From positions 1-7,257 of the forward strand of contig QBMP01000234.1 of the NCBI GenBank assembly GCA_003242115.1: a DNA stretch of 7,257 nt, written 5' to 3'. How positions within the stretch are numbered: position 1 is the first letter of the stretch; each line of letters starts with the position of its first letter. This stretch comes from Phormidesmis priestleyi. GTDB lineage: Bacteria > Cyanobacteriota > Cyanobacteriia > Phormidesmidales > Phormidesmidaceae. The notes beneath the pieces are model-generated. The model was not told the DNA's origin. It did not search any database and saw only the letters and a program-made list of their open reading frames with translations. The position numbers were made by a program, and so were the translations under genes. Below, one piece after another: positions 6,623-7,257 of the stretch.

Positions 6623-6644
6623 AATTTCATTCCCATTTCATAAT
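6623..6644 (-). promoter_or_regulatory. Direct-repeat operator candidate ATGAAAT-N4-ATGAAAT (copy 2)
   Basis: On the minus strand this site has two exact ATGAAAT half-sites (plus-strand 6624-6630 and 6635-6641) with a 4-bp spacer. It matches the copy at 2592-2613 at 20 of 22 bases, and the flanks are unrelated. It lies 87 bp upstream of the AIPR start codon, in the same orientation relative to that gene as copy 1 is to the response regulator. The rest of the 136-bp gap 6536-6671 shows no gene or convincing -10. Confidence 0.55.
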
Positions 6645-6671
6645 CGAACCGCCTATCCCACCCGACAAGCC

Positions 6672-6851
6672 TCAGCCACTTGTAAAGGATTTGGGGGTAA
6701 CAATGGGTATACCTCGAAAAGGATGAAGTACGAGTCAGTCAGTGTCACCACTAATAATACTTGTAGCACCGTCACTCATGGCCAATTCGAGAAATTTGTT
6801 ATCTTTTGGATCGCGGCAGTCAGTTACTACCGTTGTGACTTCGACGATGGC
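6672..6851 (-). pseudogene. C-terminal remnant of a PIN-domain toxin
   Basis: PIN-family toxins are ribonucleases paired with a small antitoxin encoded just upstream. Reading the minus strand from 6851, the frame gives IVEVTTVVTDCRDPKDN, then KFLELAMSDGATSIISGDTD, a TGA at 6737-6735, then LVLHPFRGIPIVTPKSF to a TGA at 6674-6672. DCRDPKDNKFLELA and ISGD-D-LLVLHPFRGI are hallmarks of the C-terminal half of cyanobacterial PIN toxins (the Asp-rich active site). Two defects are plain. First, about 80 N-terminal residues with the first catalytic Asp are absent; the remnant abuts the antitoxin stop. Second, a nonsense codon sits where relatives have a Leu (DLLVLHP). The toxin must be inactive. Confidence 0.8.
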
Positions 6852-7084
6852 TATTGTTCGTCACGAAGTAGGGTCTCCAGAATTTGAGGCGTTAGCCCCC
6901 GATCTTCTGCTTTTTCTCCAATATCATCCATTATTTGCTGCAACGAAACGTCAGATTGAGTGAATAGTTCTTGCGCCCGCAAGCGCAAAAGGATCTGTAT
7001 CTTTTTCTGCTCTTCTGTTGAGGCTTGGTTGTAGGCGATCGCCGTAGCCTCGTCAACAGAGATATGGATTATGGCGTTTTTCAT
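6851..7084 (-). CDS. Small antitoxin of a PIN-type toxin-antitoxin pair, toxin partner decayed
   Basis: A 77-residue protein beginning MKNAIIHISVDEATAIAY, rich in Glu, Gln and Leu, and ending QILETLLRDEQ. The pattern (short beta start, AxxYNQASTEEQKKIQILLRLR, then SLQQIMDDIGEKAEDRGLTP) matches the small cyanobacterial antitoxins encoded directly before PIN toxins, which bind toxin and operator. I chose the ATG at 7084 because GGGAG lies seven bases upstream. An in-frame ATG at 7102 would add six residues (MFGSAK) and overlaps the upstream TAA as TAATG, so a coupled start is possible. The gene itself looks intact, with one HIP1 site at 7035-7042. Directly downstream is only the C-terminal scrap of the toxin, so this is now an orphan antitoxin. 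The family call is from memory of the pattern, and a DNA-binding fold is not visible. Confidence 0.72.
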   Translation of the reverse strand: MKNAIIHISVDEATAIAYNQASTEEQKKIQILLRLRAQELFTQSDVSLQQIMDDIGEKAEDRGLTPQILETLLRDEQ

Positions 7085-7101
7085 TTTCGCACTCCCAAAC
7101 A

Positions 7102-7257
7102 TTAGCAGTCAACAGGTAAATCTCTAAGTTTTCTCTTCAGAAGCCAATTCTTTATATCTTGAAGGCCAATTGACTTTTCACTATAAAATTCTAATGCGAG
7201 TAAGTTTTTCGGGCGGCTTTGCTTCAAGCGTCCTCGCTTTTTGGGCGCATTTTCATC
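7102..7257 (-). mobile_element. Possible IS66-type transposase remnant (partial, runs off right edge)
   Basis: The minus strand is open from the right edge (7257) to TAA at 7104-7102, 51 codons. It begins DENAPKKRGRLKQSRPKNLL, which resembles the K-RGR-KQS-xxNLL segment before the C-terminal domain of IS66-family transposases. After NLL the sequence (ALEFYSEKSIGLQDIKN onward) no longer follows that family, suggesting a broken or fused fragment. Only a short matching segment is visible, so the call is tentative. Confidence 0.4.

Noticed and set aside
6742..6963. Plus-strand open frame of 73 codons
   Set aside because: It lies antisense to the PIN toxin remnant and the antitoxin, whose family motifs are clear on the minus strand.
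125..7042. Ten GCGATCGC octamers (125, 646, 910, 1061, 3191, 3608, 4448, 4748, 6079, 7035) as a regulatory or repeat array
   Set aside because: These are the HIP1 sites abundant throughout many cyanobacterial genomes; useful for placing the organism but not a local system.
1..7257. CRISPR array, tRNA or rRNA genes
   Set aside because: No regularly spaced repeats, cloverleaf or rRNA-like sequence was seen on either strand.

Overview
The window is cyanobacterial. It has ten exact copies of the octamer GCGATCGC (HIP1) in 7.3 kb, where about 0.1 would be expected by chance. Its gene families also fit: a CoaT/CoaR-type cobalt export pair, an RppA/RppB (NrsR/NrsS-like) two-component system, and a small cyanobacterial-type antitoxin. 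I cannot name the species. The picture is a metal-homeostasis cluster beside a defence/toxin-antitoxin patch, with many genes broken.

Left part (1-2019): the remains of a divergent cobalt-export locus. On the minus strand is the middle of a P1B-4 (SPC-motif) metal-exporting ATPase like CoaT, cut at its 5' end and cut again just after the phosphorylation motif DKTGT. Head-to-head on the plus strand is the effector half of CoaR, a MerR-type activator fused to a precorrin-isomerase-like domain; its DNA-binding half is gone. The shared promoter and both 5' ends appear to have been lost in one deletion near 1075-1085. A second event, a 198-bp insertion containing a MITE-like hairpin, separates the coaR body from its last 25 codons, which carry the Cys-His-Cys metal motif.

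Middle part (2016-4852): apparently intact genes. A DUF411 lipoprotein (minus) with a CxCC cluster diverges from an OmpR-family response regulator and its overlapping sensor kinase (plus). The 226-bp divergent region holds a direct-repeat site ATGAAAT-N4-ATGAAAT (11-bp period, as OmpR/PhoB-type regulators use) placed 19 bp before a plausible extended -10.

Right part (4872-7257): an AIPR-family protein (minus) with an N-terminal restriction-endonuclease-like motif, split by a one-base frameshift in a G run just before its catalytic Asp; the C-terminal scrap of a PIN toxin with an extra stop codon; the small antitoxin that belonged to it; and, running off the edge, a piece resembling an IS66-type transposase. 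Upstream of the AIPR gene lies a second copy of the 22-bp direct-repeat site (20/22 identical, unrelated flanks), in the same orientation relative to its gene as at the regulator operon. The most testable new idea is that the metal-responsive two-component system also controls, or once controlled, the AIPR defence gene.
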